A stretch of 64,000 nucleotides of DNA from assembly GCA_964466035.1 (NCBI GenBank), contig CAYXLR010000001.1:62001-126000 (forward strand). The letters run 5' to 3'. The stretch is from JANQEA01 sp964466035 (GTDB lineage Bacteria > Bipolaricaulota > Bipolaricaulia > UBA7950 > UBA9294). The position numbers and the translations under genes were made by a program. The notes beneath the pieces were generated by a model. The model worked only from the letters and a program-made list of their open reading frames with translations, did no database searches and had not been told where the DNA came from. Of the stretch, positions 40,150-48,706 are shown piece by piece; the first letter of the stretch is position 1, and the number at the start of each line of letters is the position of its first letter.

Positions 40150-41655
40150 TCAGCTCGCGACGCTCGCCGTGAACCGTCGGTTGTCTTCCTTGCAGATCCA
40201 CTGAAGGACGTGACGGGCCGACATCACCGCCGGCGGCAGGCCGCCGCCCGGCTGGACCCACTGTCCGATCATGTAGAAATCGTACAGGCCGGGGAGGGTC
40301 TTGCGCATCTGCAGGCGAAGGGTTCTCGGCGTCAGGAGCCAGCCCTCGAAGCTCCCCTGCCAATTCCCGGTGTAGCGATGCCACGTGGTCGGGGTCGCGA
40401 CGTCGACCATCTCCACGTCGTTCGAGAGGCCGGGGAAGCGCTGGTCGAGGCCGCGGAGCACCTCGGCGGCGACCGCGTCCTTCTCCGTGCGGTACGCATC
40501 CGGTTGCTCACCGAGCTTTCGCCACCGTTCGAAGCTCGATGGGACGATCACTTTCAGCACGGTCTTTCCCGGCGGGGCGAGCGAAGGATCGAACGTGCTC
40601 GCCTGCACGGACAGGCGCGTCAGCTTCCGCCCGTCGACGGCGATCGGCTCGCGAAGCGGGAAGTTGATCCCGTCGACCGCGTCCGGAAAGCCGTCGAGGG
40701 TTCGGTCGACGCCGATCCCGACGAAGAGGAGCGGCGGGAAGACCGGAAGATGCTCGTAGTAGCCGCGGATCGTCTCGTCGCAGTAGCGGCCTCCGAGGAG
40801 ATCGAAGATCGTCGCGTGTCCGTCGGCGGCCGAGATGACGAGATCGGATCGATGCTCGGTTCCGTCCTCGAGGCGGACGCCGACGGCCCGGTTCTCTTCG
40901 ACGAGGATCTCCTCGACCCGCGCCCCGTACTCGATCTCTCCACCGAGATCGAGGTATCGTCGCTCGATCGCCCGGGCGAACGGGAGGGAGCCGCCGATCG
41001 GATACCCCGCGGCCTTGTTGTGCATCCAGGCGAGGGTCATCATCATCGCGATCATCGGGAAGTCCGGGAGGTCGAACGCGAGCGGGAGGGCCTCGCGGAG
41101 GAACGGGTTGTCGAGGTCTTCGGCGAACTGTCGGACGGTCGTGCCGGTCCACCGGCGGAAGACACCGACGTGAGGGAGGAATCTGAGCGCCGCGCCGAGC
41201 TTGCCGATCGGTCCCATCAACTCCGCCGGCCGTCCGATCGGCGGATCCATCCGTGCGAGTCTGCGCAGCCCCCGGGTCCACTCGCGGAGGACGTCGCGGT
41301 CCTCCGGCGCGATCTCGAACAGGTGAGCGGACAGGCGGTCGATGTCGGTGTACAGCGTGAGCGCCTGCCCGGAATCTCCCTCGATCCGGACGAAGACGTC
41401 GTGGTCGTACATCGGCTGGTTCGGGAGCGCCCCGACCTCCTGCCACAGGCGATAGAGCCGGCTCTCGGGGGACGAGCCGACGAGCCAGTGGATGCAGCCG
41501 TCGATCGTGTATCCGTCCCGCTGCCACGCCGTGCACAGGCCGCCGGGAAGCGAGTGCATCTCGAAGATCCGGCACCGATACCCGTTCATCCGGGCGTAGC
41601 AACCGGCCGACAGCCCGGCGATCCCGCCGCCGACGATCTGAATTCTCTCCCTCAC
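40150..41655 (-). CDS. Phytoene-desaturase-like FAD/NAD(P)-binding oxidoreductase
   Basis: 501 aa. N-terminal FAD motif VGGGIAGLSAGCYARMNGY (residues 8-26), followed by EMHSLPGGLCTAW. The C-terminal FAD-contact region is GQWVQPGGGLPPAVMSARH. This is the CrtI/amine-oxidase group, including phytoene desaturase, carotenoid isomerases and retinol saturase. Without carotenoid genes nearby the substrate cannot be set. The GTG at 41655 has AGGGAGGG upstream. Its promoter is a perfect TTGACA/TACGAT pair. Confidence 0.88.
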   Translation of the reverse strand: MRERIQIVGGGIAGLSAGCYARMNGYRCRIFEMHSLPGGLCTAWQRDGYTIDGCIHWLVGSSPESRLYRLWQEVGALPNQPMYDHDVFVRIEGDSGQALTLYTDIDRLSAHLFEIAPEDRDVLREWTRGLRRLARMDPPIGRPAELMGPIGKLGAALRFLPHVGVFRRWTGTTVRQFAEDLDNPFLREALPLAFDLPDFPMIAMMMTLAWMHNKAAGYPIGGSLPFARAIERRYLDLGGEIEYGARVEEILVEENRAVGVRLEDGTEHRSDLVISAADGHATIFDLLGGRYCDETIRGYYEHLPVFPPLLFVGIGVDRTLDGFPDAVDGINFPLREPIAVDGRKLTRLSVQASTFDPSLAPPGKTVLKVIVPSSFERWRKLGEQPDAYRTEKDAVAAEVLRGLDQRFPGLSNDVEMVDVATPTTWHRYTGNWQGSFEGWLLTPRTLRLQMRKTLPGLYDFYMIGQWVQPGGGLPPAVMSARHVLQWICKEDNRRFTASVAS

Positions 41656-41677
41656 GCCGCCCTCCCTGGGGCCCCGC

Positions 41678-41706
41678 ATCGTAGTGAGGCCGGTCTGCGC
41701 TGTCAA
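41678..41706 (-). promoter_or_regulatory. Promoter of the phytoene-desaturase-like gene
   Basis: Minus strand TTGACA (41701-41706, perfect) and TACGAT (41678-41683), 17-base spacer. Leader about 17 bases. Confidence 0.75.
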
Positions 41707-41726
41707 CCGGCGGCTCGCCGGAGCGG

Positions 41727-41755
41727 TTGAGGGCGCCCCTCGATTGCCCTATAAA
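41727..41755 (+). promoter_or_regulatory. Promoter of prfB, abutting the 33-bp repeat
   Basis: TTGAGG (41727-41732) and TATAAA (41750-41755), 17-base spacer. The tandem repeat begins at the last bases of the -10, so its copies lie in the prfB leader. Confidence 0.6.
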
Positions 41756-41937
41756 AGGATCGGAGCGATGGAACATCGATCCGGATAAANNNNNNNNNNN
41801 NNNNNNNNNNNNNNNNNNNNNNNNNNNNNNNNNNNNNNNNNNNNNNNNNNNNNNNNNNNNNNNNNNNNNNNNNNNNNNNNNNNNNNNNNAAAGGATCGGA
41901 GCGATGGAACATCGATCCGGATAAAGGATCGGAGCGG
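41753..41937. repeat. 33-bp tandem repeat with assembly gap
   Basis: The unit starts AAAGGATCGGAGCG and ends ATCCGGAT, 33 bases. One full copy is left of the N run, one full copy right, then a partial copy. Each unit can form a hairpin (GGAT … CGATG-GAA-CATCG-ATCC). The region is the divergent spacer between the oxidase and prfB. Copy number is hidden by the gap. There are no spacers, so it is not a CRISPR array. Confidence 0.85.
41790..41889. other. Assembly gap (100 N) within the 33-bp repeat
   Basis: Exactly 100 N with the repeat on both sides in register, so the assembler failed at a tandem repeat. Real length is unknown. Confidence 0.95.
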
Positions 41938-41983
41938 CGCAGAGCCGGTCCGAATCAACGGTCGGATCGACAAAGGAGCGGGC

Positions 41984-43078
41984 GTGCACGAGGAGAGGAT
42001 CGCGAGGCTGCGGGAGTTGGTGAAACGGATCGCCGATTCCTTCGACCCGGAGGCGTTGCGTGTGGAGATCGACCGCCTCGAGGCGGAGATGGCGACGCCC
42101 GGGTTCTGGGACGACCGCGAGCGGGGGAAGGGCGTGTCCCAGCAGCTCGAACGGGCTCGCTCCCGGTTGAAGACCTACCTCGACGTGACCACCGAGTTCG
42201 AGGAGATCGAGCTCCTCCATCGGATGGCCGTCGAGGCCGAGGACGACGCCGAGCTCGCGGAGCTGGAGGGAAGGCTCGACGCGCTCGGTGCGTACGTACA
42301 GGAGCTGCGGATCGAATTGGCGTTCTCCGGCGAATACGACGAGGGGAACTGCTATCTGTCGATCAACGCCGGTGCGGGAGGGACCGATTCGCAGGACTGG
42401 GCCGAGATGCTGCTTCGGATGTACGGCCGGTTCTGCGAGCGGACGGGATTCAAGGCGACGATGCTCGAGGTGAGCTCGGCCGAGGTCGCGGGAATCCGGA
42501 GCGCGACCCTGGAGGTGGTCGGGCGATACGCGTACGGCAACCTTCGCGGGGAGAAGGGCGTCCACCGGCTCGTCCGCCTCTCGCCGTTCGACTCCGCGCA
42601 TCGCCGGCACACGTCGTTCGCCGCGGTGTCCGTCGTTCCCGAGGTCGAGGAGGCCATCCTCGAGATCGATCCGAAGGACCTTCGGATCGACACCTACCGA
42701 TCGTCCGGGGCCGGCGGGCAGCACGTCAACGTGACCGATTCGGCCGTCCGGATCACGCACGTCCCGACGGGGGTCGTCGTCTCGTGTCAGAACGAGAGGA
42801 GCCAGCACCAGAACAAGGAGAACGCGATGCGGGTCCTCCGCGCCCGGCTGAACGAGCTCCTTCGGCAGCAACAGGCGGAGAAGCTCGAAGAGCTCCAGGG
42901 GGAGCTGAAGGAGATCGAATGGGGGAGCCAGATTCGATCGTACGTCCTCCATCCGTATCGGATGGTCAAGGATCACCGGACGGAGCACGAGACCGGAAAC
43001 GTCGCCGGGGTCCTCGACGGGGATCTCGGCGACTTCATCGAGGCGTACCTGGAGCCATCGGCCAAGAATCGAACGTAA
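41984..43078 (+). CDS. prfB: Peptide chain release factor 2
   Basis: 364 aa. Has the RF2-specific SPF tripeptide (LSPFDSAHR) and the catalytic GGQ (GAGGQHVN, about residue 245). Release at UGA and UAA stops. The reading frame is continuous from the GTG start, so the programmed +1 frameshift found in many prfB genes is absent here. GTG at 41984 has AAAGGAGCGGGC upstream. The leader carries a tandem repeat. Confidence 0.95.
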   Translation: MHEERIARLRELVKRIADSFDPEALRVEIDRLEAEMATPGFWDDRERGKGVSQQLERARSRLKTYLDVTTEFEEIELLHRMAVEAEDDAELAELEGRLDALGAYVQELRIELAFSGEYDEGNCYLSINAGAGGTDSQDWAEMLLRMYGRFCERTGFKATMLEVSSAEVAGIRSATLEVVGRYAYGNLRGEKGVHRLVRLSPFDSAHRRHTSFAAVSVVPEVEEAILEIDPKDLRIDTYRSSGAGGQHVNVTDSAVRITHVPTGVVVSCQNERSQHQNKENAMRVLRARLNELLRQQQAEKLEELQGELKEIEWGSQIRSYVLHPYRMVKDHRTEHETGNVAGVLDGDLGDFIEAYLEPSAKNRT

Positions 43079-43095
43079 GCTTGTTCGATCTCCCC

Positions 43096-43124
43096 TTGCC
43101 CTCTCTAACAGAGGCTGCTACAAT
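43096..43124 (+). promoter_or_regulatory. Promoter of the small RHH-like gene
   Basis: TTGCCC (43096-43101) and TACAAT (43119-43124), 17-base spacer. Leader about 31 bases with GGGGGAG. Confidence 0.6.
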
Positions 43125-43161
43125 ACAATCTACAACGCCATCGAAAAAAGGGGGAGATCTC

Positions 43162-43332
43162 GTGGCGAAGCAGCTTCTGGACAAGATCTCGATCTACGTG
43201 CCGAAGAGCCGGATCGACCAGCGGCCGGTCGAACGGCTGCTGAAGATGGCCGAGGCGAAGGACCGCTCGGTCAACTACCTTGTGGTCGAGGCGATCCTCG
43301 AGTTTCTCAGGCGGGAGGAGAAGAAGGGGTAG
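43162..43332 (+). CDS. Small ribbon-helix-helix-like protein (56 aa)
   Basis: 56 aa. KISIYVPKSRIDQRPVERLLKM then KDRSVNYLVVEAILEFLRREEKK. The strand-helix-helix pattern resembles CopG/Arc-type DNA-binding or toxin-neutralising proteins. GTG start with GGGGGAG Shine-Dalgarno and its own promoter. No toxin gene lies beside it. Its last 26 bases overlap the 3' end of ruvX on the other strand. The family is not certain. Confidence 0.65.
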   Translation: MAKQLLDKISIYVPKSRIDQRPVERLLKMAEAKDRSVNYLVVEAILEFLRREEKKG

Positions 43333-43777
43333 GTTCGCTCGTCCGATTCGGCGGCCGATCCGAGGGATCCCGCCGCGCGAGATGCCCCTGGAGGATCAAC
43401 ACCGCGGAGAGGCTGTCTCGCAGTTCCTTTCTCCGACGCCTCGGCAGGTTCGCTTCGAGCAGGACGCGTTCCGCCTCGCTTGAGGTCAGTCGTTCGTCGA
43501 ACGACGCGACCGGCAGCCCGGTCGCCCGTCGGAGCCGCTCGGCGAACGCCTCGGCCTCTCGGGCCATCTCGCCGTGCGAGCCGTCCATGTTGAGCGGGAG
43601 CCCGACGACGATCGCCGACACGGCGTGCCGTTCGATCAGCGAGGTGAGGGCGGCGATGTTGCGGTCCTCCGATCGTCCGCGAACGTAGGTCGGGAGCGGG
43701 CTGGCCAGGATTCCGGCCTCGTCGCTGAGCGCCAGACCGATCCTTCGGCGGCCGTAGTCGATCCCGAGGATCCTCAT
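43307..43777 (-). CDS. ruvX: YqgF/RuvX Holliday-junction resolvase-like nuclease
   Basis: 156 aa. RNase H-fold start RILGIDYGRRRIGLALSD with D7, a GLPLNMDGSHGEM motif and the conserved DERLTSSEAERVL. It acts in rRNA maturation or junction processing. ATGA overlap with ruvA upstream. The C-terminus has an RPPNRTSEPTPSSPPA tail that runs past the fold and overlaps the RHH gene. Confidence 0.9.
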   Translation of the reverse strand: MRILGIDYGRRRIGLALSDEAGILASPLPTYVRGRSEDRNIAALTSLIERHAVSAIVVGLPLNMDGSHGEMAREAEAFAERLRRATGLPVASFDERLTSSEAERVLLEANLPRRRRKELRDSLSAVLILQGHLARRDPSDRPPNRTSEPTPSSPPA

Positions 43778-44355
43778 CCGCGGCTGCCCAGGATCTCCAG
43801 CGCGCGTCGGACGATCTCCTCGGGTGAAAGATCGCGGCCGTCGAGCCGCTGAAGCGCCTCGCGGGCCTCGCGAGGCGAGAAGCCGAGCCTGGAAGTGAGC
43901 GCGCGGAGCGCCGTCTCCTCTCCCGCGGAGAGGAGGAACTCGCGCGGCGGCCCCGGCGCGCCGATCTTGTCGCGCAGATCGACGAGGATCCGCTCGGCCG
44001 TCTTCTTGCCGACGCCCTTCACATCGGTCAGCCGAACGACGTCGCCGGCGGAGACGGCTTCGATCAGGTCGTTGAGCGGCAGGGCCGAGAGGATCTGCAA
44101 CGCGAGCTTCGGGCCGACCTGGCCGACCGTGAGCAGCTGGCAGAAGACCTCGCGCTCGTCCGGCGACGCGAAGCCGTACAGCTGCATCGAGTCGTCGTGG
44201 ACGATGAGGTGCGTGTACAGGAGCGCCTCGTGTCCTTCGGTCAGCTCGCGGAGCGCACCGGTTGGGGCGAACGCCCGGTACGCGATGCCGCCGGTGTCGA
44301 TGACGACGTAATCGGCGCCGATTCGGACGACCTCCCCGGTCAGCGAATCGATCAC
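43774..44355 (-). CDS. ruvA: Holliday junction DNA helicase subunit RuvA
   Basis: 193 aa. OB-fold domain 1 (IDSLTGEVVRIGADYVVIDTGGIAYR), tandem HhH (VGPKLALQILSAL; VKGVGKKTAERILVDLRDK) and a C-terminal domain III for RuvB contact. The GTG at 44355 overlaps the YigZ-like stop. No ruvB or ruvC is seen in the window. Confidence 0.95.
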   Translation of the reverse strand: MIDSLTGEVVRIGADYVVIDTGGIAYRAFAPTGALRELTEGHEALLYTHLIVHDDSMQLYGFASPDEREVFCQLLTVGQVGPKLALQILSALPLNDLIEAVSAGDVVRLTDVKGVGKKTAERILVDLRDKIGAPGPPREFLLSAGEETALRALTSRLGFSPREAREALQRLDGRDLSPEEIVRRALEILGSRG

Positions 44356-44963
44356 CCGAGCACCTCCGTTTCGGCGCGGGCGCCGGTCGCTTCCCGGATC
44401 GCCGCGCGGAAGGACCGAACGGCGCCGGGGGCGAGGGCCACGCGAACCTCGGCCGACTCGTTGAATCGGACGTCCAGCACATCGGCGCCGCATCGATGGA
44501 TCGTCGACATCACCCCCGAGTTTACGTCAGCCGGGAAGCGGATCAACACCTCGACGATCATGCGCCGGACGACGATCCGGGCCTCGGCGAGGGCCGCCTC
44601 CGTCGCGTCGCCGTAGGCGCGGATCAGACCGCCGACGCCGAGCTTCGTCCCGCCGAAGTACCGGACGACCACCGCGAGGACGTTGAGGAGATCGGCCTCC
44701 TCGAGCCGGTGGAGGATCGGCGCGCCGGCCGACCCGGGCGGCTCCCCCGCGTCGTCCGACGCGGCGATCGGCTCGGGGGAAGCGACGAGGCGGTAGGCGG
44801 TGCAATGGTGCGACGCGTCGTGATGGGCGCGTCGCGTCGCCGCGAGGGCCGCCTCGACGTCCTCCAGGGAGCCGACCGGACGGACGAACGCGAGAAACCG
44901 CGATTTCTTGCGGGTGATCCGGGCCTTCGTCGGTTCGGCGAGCGTCCGGTAGGAATCGATCAT
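44352..44963 (-). CDS. YigZ/IMPACT-family protein
   Basis: 203 aa. IMPACT-type N-terminal domain with ITRKKSRFLAFVRPV, the HHCTAYRL motif, DDAGEPPGSAGAPIL and VVVRYFGGTKLGVGGLIRAYG. All are strong family marks. The C-terminal ferredoxin-like domain (DUF1949) spans about 135-203. It is linked to translation control. It overlaps ruvA by GTGA and the gene upstream by ATGA, so the four genes form one operon. Confidence 0.92.
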   Translation of the reverse strand: MIDSYRTLAEPTKARITRKKSRFLAFVRPVGSLEDVEAALAATRRAHHDASHHCTAYRLVASPEPIAASDDAGEPPGSAGAPILHRLEEADLLNVLAVVVRYFGGTKLGVGGLIRAYGDATEAALAEARIVVRRMIVEVLIRFPADVNSGVMSTIHRCGADVLDVRFNESAEVRVALAPGAVRSFRAAIREATGARAETEVLG

Positions 44964-45715
44964 GCCCGCCCGGCGAGCTCGACGTCGGGCTCTTCGCGGA
45001 GGGCCTCGACGAGGGCGAACGCGTCGCGCACGCCCGCCGCCTCCCCCTCGATCAGCAGCGAGACGGCCCCGGCCCCGACGCCCACCCCACCGGTCGTCAC
45101 GTGGAGGGCGCGGACCGGGAAGAGCGTCTCCAGCGCGTCGGCTTCGGTGACCACGCGAGCGTGAAGCGGGTAGATCCCGCACGGAAGCCCCATCTGCAGA
45201 TCCATTCGGCCGCTTCCCATCTCGAGGGAGAGCTCGGCGATCGAGGTGTGGACCGACTTCGACAGGCCGATCGGGGCGACGAGTTCGATCCCCCGGGCGA
45301 GACAGGCCGCGACGTAACGGCCGACCGTTCCGCCGGTCGATGCGCCCATCAGGACCCCGACGACGCCCTCCGGATCGAGCGCGTTGCCTCCCTTGATCAC
45401 CACGTCGCCCGCCGCCAGCGAGGCGAGCGTCTCCTCCGGCCCCGCCTCGACCGGCTTTCCGCGGTCGAGGACGATCTCGCCCAGCTCGCCGAGCCGGGCG
45501 TTGACGTTCCATCGATCGTCGATGAAGCCGGCGGCGAACGCGCCCCGGTCGATCGGTTCGCCGAGGAGCTCCTCGGCGACGTACGCGTTGGTCGTTCCGA
45601 GCGTCACCACGATCCGCCCCCGGTCGAGCGCCGTCCTGACCTGAGGCAGCGCCGCCACCCCCTTGGCGATCAACCGTTTGGACATCGGCGGGGTCAGAAC
45701 GACGGACGCTCTCAT
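44960..45715 (-). CDS. Conserved protein of unknown function
   Basis: 251 aa. Conserved-looking parts are MSKRLIAKGVAALPQVRTAL, VTLGTTNAYVAEELLGE, DVVIKGGNALDPEG and MGASTGGTVGRYV. It seems to have a Rossmann-like or sugar-isomerase-like alpha/beta core, but I cannot assign a family. It starts the yigZ-ruvA-ruvX operon. GAGGT Shine-Dalgarno. It is divergent from the acyl-CoA synthetase. Confidence 0.65.
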   Translation of the reverse strand: MRASVVLTPPMSKRLIAKGVAALPQVRTALDRGRIVVTLGTTNAYVAEELLGEPIDRGAFAAGFIDDRWNVNARLGELGEIVLDRGKPVEAGPEETLASLAAGDVVIKGGNALDPEGVVGVLMGASTGGTVGRYVAACLARGIELVAPIGLSKSVHTSIAELSLEMGSGRMDLQMGLPCGIYPLHARVVTEADALETLFPVRALHVTTGGVGVGAGAVSLLIEGEAAGVRDAFALVEALREEPDVELAGRA

Positions 45716-45728
45716 TCGGATACCTCGA

Positions 45729-45758
45729 TTGGCGTTGGGATTGGCGATATGCTATAAG
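45729..45758 (+). promoter_or_regulatory. Promoter of the acyl-CoA synthetase operon
   Basis: TTGGCG (45729-45734) and TATAAG (45753-45758) with an 18-base spacer. Leader of about 42 bases. Confidence 0.5.
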
Positions 45759-45806
45759 AAGCACACTTTCCAATCAAAACCTACCGGGTCGGGGTGGTCA
45801 ACACAG

Positions 45807-47432
45807 ATGCGATACGACAAGGCGCTGTATCGGAAAGAGATCGAGGCGTTCCGCTGGGAGATCCCGGACGACTACAACATCGTCGACGTGGTCGAGGGGC
45901 ACGCGGCGCGGAATCCGGACAAGGTTGCGGTGATCTGGGAGGACGCGCGCGGGAACGAGCGGCGGGTGACGTTCGCCGAGCTGGTCGAAGGAACGCGCCG
46001 GTTCGGAAGCGCCCTGATCGGTCTCGGCGTGAAGAAGGCCGATCCGATCCTGCACGTCCTCCCCCGGCTCCCGGAGGCGCACATGGCGCAGCTGGGGACG
46101 TTCGTCGCCGCCGGCGTCGCCGTTCCGTGCTCCGAGATGCTGAAGAGCAAGGAGATCGCGTACCGCTCGCAGGTGAGCGGGGCGAAGGCGATCGTCGCCG
46201 ACGTCTCGACCGCGGAGACGGTCGAGGCGGCGCGCGGCGACTGCCCGCTCGAGACGTTCATCGTGATCGGCTCCGAAGGGCCGCGCGACGGCTGGCTCCG
46301 GTTCGAGGACCTCGTCGCCGAGGCCGATCCGAGCGCGAAGAAGGTGGCGATCGCGGCCGACGATCCGATGACGATCAACTTCACCTCCGGGACGACGGGG
46401 AACCCGAAACCGGTCGTCCACAAGCACCGGTGGATGTACTGCCACAACCGGGTGACGGCGCGCTACTGGTACGACGCCGACGAGAGCGACGTGATCTGGG
46501 CGACGACGGCCCCCGGCTGGGCGAAGTGGTTCTGGAGCCCGATCGGCGTCTCGCTGACGACCGGGGCGACGCAGTTCATGTACAACGGGCGGTACGACGC
46601 CGACCGGTACCTCGAGCTGATGGAGAAGCACCGGATCACCAAGCTCTGCGCGACGCCGACCGAGTACCGGCTGTTCGTGCAACATCCGGACATGGCGAAG
46701 CACGACCTGGTGCTGAAGGACGCGCTGTCGGCCGGCGAGCCGCTGAACGTGGAACCGATCGAGGCGTTCAAGCGGGCGTTCGGGGTGACGATCCGCGACG
46801 GCTACGGTCAGACGGAGAGCATCTGCCTCGTCTGCAATCTCCCGGGGATGCCGGTCAAGCCCGGCGCGATGGGGATGCCGACGCCCGGCCCGGGCGTGGT
46901 CCTGATCGATCTGGACGGGGTTCCCGTGTCCCAGGGGGAGATCGGCGAGATCGCCCTCGAGCCGGGGAGCCCGGCGATCTTCGACGGCTACTGGAAGGCG
47001 CCCGATCTCGACGAGGAGGTCTTCGCCGGCGGCTGGTACCGGACCGGCGACCTGGCGCGGATGGACGACGACGGCTACCTCTTCTTCGAGGGGCGTGCCG
47101 ACGACGTCATTCTGACCTCGGGGTATCGGATCGGCCCGTTCGAGGTCGAGGACGCCCTCGTCAGCCACCCGGCGGTCGTCGAGGCGGCGGCGGTGGCGTC
47201 GCCGCACCGCGAGCGCGGCGAGATCGTCAAGGCGTTCGTCGTCCTCGCGGCCGGACGCGAGCCGTCCGAGGAGCTGACGAAGGAGCTGCAAGACCACGTC
47301 AAGAGCGTGACCGCGCCGTACAAGTATCCCCGGGCGATCGAGTACGTGACCGAGCTGCCGAAGACGACCAGCGGGAAGATCAAGCGGGCCGAGCTGAAGA
47401 GGAAGGAGTGGGAGGGATGGGATCGACGATGA
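45807..47432 (+). CDS. AMP-forming acyl-CoA synthetase (medium-chain type)
   Basis: 541 aa ANL-superfamily enzyme. P-loop NFTSGTTGNPKPVVH (about 191-205), motif YGQTES, GWYRTGDLARMDDDGY, and the C-terminal lysine loop TTSGKIKRAEL. The ACSM-like WxW context (HRWMYCHNRVTARYW) suggests medium-chain or aromatic acid activation to acyl-CoA with ATP to AMP and PPi. Together with the ADP-forming enzyme at 8623 it offers both directions of acid/CoA exchange. Substrate is not proven. Confidence 0.9.
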   Translation: MRYDKALYRKEIEAFRWEIPDDYNIVDVVEGHAARNPDKVAVIWEDARGNERRVTFAELVEGTRRFGSALIGLGVKKADPILHVLPRLPEAHMAQLGTFVAAGVAVPCSEMLKSKEIAYRSQVSGAKAIVADVSTAETVEAARGDCPLETFIVIGSEGPRDGWLRFEDLVAEADPSAKKVAIAADDPMTINFTSGTTGNPKPVVHKHRWMYCHNRVTARYWYDADESDVIWATTAPGWAKWFWSPIGVSLTTGATQFMYNGRYDADRYLELMEKHRITKLCATPTEYRLFVQHPDMAKHDLVLKDALSAGEPLNVEPIEAFKRAFGVTIRDGYGQTESICLVCNLPGMPVKPGAMGMPTPGPGVVLIDLDGVPVSQGEIGEIALEPGSPAIFDGYWKAPDLDEEVFAGGWYRTGDLARMDDDGYLFFEGRADDVILTSGYRIGPFEVEDALVSHPAVVEAAAVASPHRERGEIVKAFVVLAAGREPSEELTKELQDHVKSVTAPYKYPRAIEYVTELPKTTSGKIKRAELKRKEWEGWDRR

Positions 47433-48274
47433 GGACGCGTCTTCTCCGCGTATCGGCTGTCGTAGTCTGCGGGATTCTGATTCACACGGCGATCGTCGTC
47501 GCCGGAGGGGTCACCTTCGGGGTGCCGATCGCCACGCTCGACGTCTCCGGCGCGCTCGACCGGGTCCCGATCGCCGCCGACGCGGCGTTCGCGGAGCTCG
47601 AGGAGGCGCTGATCGACTTCGGCCTCACGCAGGCCGATCTCGACGAAATCCGGGACCGTATCGACGAATCGCTCGAGCAGGTCGACGATCTTGCGGCGGC
47701 GCTTCCGCCGCTGCTGCCGGTCCCGATGCTCGGCGGGACGATCGAGATCACCTTGCCGTTGGTCCTCGTCGACGGCCTCCGCTTCACCGGCGGGCTGCTG
47801 AGTGAGGGACTGGTGCGGAGCGTCGCCCGGCTCGCCGGGGCGGAGATCCCCGAACCGTTGTTCGACGTCTCGTTCGACTCGCCGGAGTTCACCGGCGCGG
47901 CGACGATCGACGTCGAGCTCTCCTCCTGGATCCTGTCGACCGACGTGGTGAAGCGGTTCGACGCGCTCGTCCTGGCGTTGACGCTCGGCGGAGGGATCGA
48001 CCTGATCGGGGGCGCGATCCGACCGCTCGTCGACCTCGACGTCCCCGCGGGGTTCGAGGACGCCGTCGCCGGAGCGCTCGCCGCCCTCCACCTCGACGGG
48101 CTGACCTGGTCGACGTTCGCCGTTCACGGCGTCGTCGGGTTGGAGATCGGACCGCCGTTCCTCCGGCTCTACGGGGACCTGCGGTTCCTCCTTCCGCTGA
48201 GCGAAGGGGGCGGCTGGTGGGACCTCCGTGCGGGCGGAATGGCGGCGGTGCTGGGCTTGGTGATCCGGTTCTGA
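47417..48274 (+). CDS. Secreted protein of unknown function
   Basis: 285 aa with an N-terminal signal peptide (about 8-30). The body alternates short helices and amphipathic strands: LDEIRDRIDESLEQVDDLAA (about 71-92), then several VELSSWILSTD-like strands and an ending GGMAAVLGLVIRF. The final aromatic residue is what beta-barrel outer-membrane proteins often have. A start at 47429 is also possible. Translation is coupled to the acyl-CoA synthetase (16-base overlap) and to cdd (TGATG). I know no family. Confidence 0.6.
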   Translation: MGSTMRTRLLRVSAVVVCGILIHTAIVVAGGVTFGVPIATLDVSGALDRVPIAADAAFAELEEALIDFGLTQADLDEIRDRIDESLEQVDDLAAALPPLLPVPMLGGTIEITLPLVLVDGLRFTGGLLSEGLVRSVARLAGAEIPEPLFDVSFDSPEFTGAATIDVELSSWILSTDVVKRFDALVLALTLGGGIDLIGGAIRPLVDLDVPAGFEDAVAGALAALHLDGLTWSTFAVHGVVGLEIGPPFLRLYGDLRFLLPLSEGGGWWDLRAGGMAAVLGLVIRF

Positions 48275-48672
48275 TGGACGACCGAGAGTTGATGCAGCGA
48301 GCCATCGAGGCGCGCGAGTCGTCCTACAGCCCGTATTCGAAGTTCGCCGTCGGCGCCGCGTTGCTGTGCGCCGATGGGACGGTCTTCACCGGGGCGAACA
48401 TCGAGAACGCCGCGTTCGGTCCCTCGGTGTGCGCCGAACGCGTGGCCCTGTTCAAAGCGATTTCCGAGGGGAAGCGCGCGTTCGTGAAGCTGGCGGTGAC
48501 GTGCGAGGGCGATCATTGCCGCCCGTGCGGCGTCTGCCGCCAGGTGATGTTCGAGCACGCGCCGGACATGGAAGTGCTCATGGGCAATCCGGACGGCGAG
48601 TTTGTCCGAACGACGGTCCGCGATCTCCTGCCCGACGGGTTTTCGCTGCCGCAGAAGCGTGAAGCGCCTTGA
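48274..48672 (+). CDS. cdd: Cytidine deaminase
   Basis: 132 aa, the homotetramer type. Active-site CAE (C53, E55) in SVCAERVALF and the second zinc motif PCGVC (C85, C88). It converts cytidine or deoxycytidine to uridine forms. TGATG coupling to the upstream gene. It lies next to a pyrimidine phosphorylase and a nucleoside-type importer, which fits salvage. Confidence 0.96.
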   Translation: MDDRELMQRAIEARESSYSPYSKFAVGAALLCADGTVFTGANIENAAFGPSVCAERVALFKAISEGKRAFVKLAVTCEGDHCRPCGVCRQVMFEHAPDMEVLMGNPDGEFVRTTVRDLLPDGFSLPQKREAP

Positions 48673-48678
48673 TCCTTA

Positions 48679-48706
48679 GAGGTTCGTGACCGTCGTCACG
48701 AGCCTC
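48679..48706. terminator. Bidirectional terminator between cdd and deoA
   Basis: A 12-bp stem (one G-T pair) with a 4-base loop lies across the convergent ends and includes the deoA stop codon. It can serve both strands. Confidence 0.7.

Noticed and set aside
41753..41937. CRISPR array
   Set aside because: The 33-bp units are directly adjacent with no unique spacers, and there are no cas genes.
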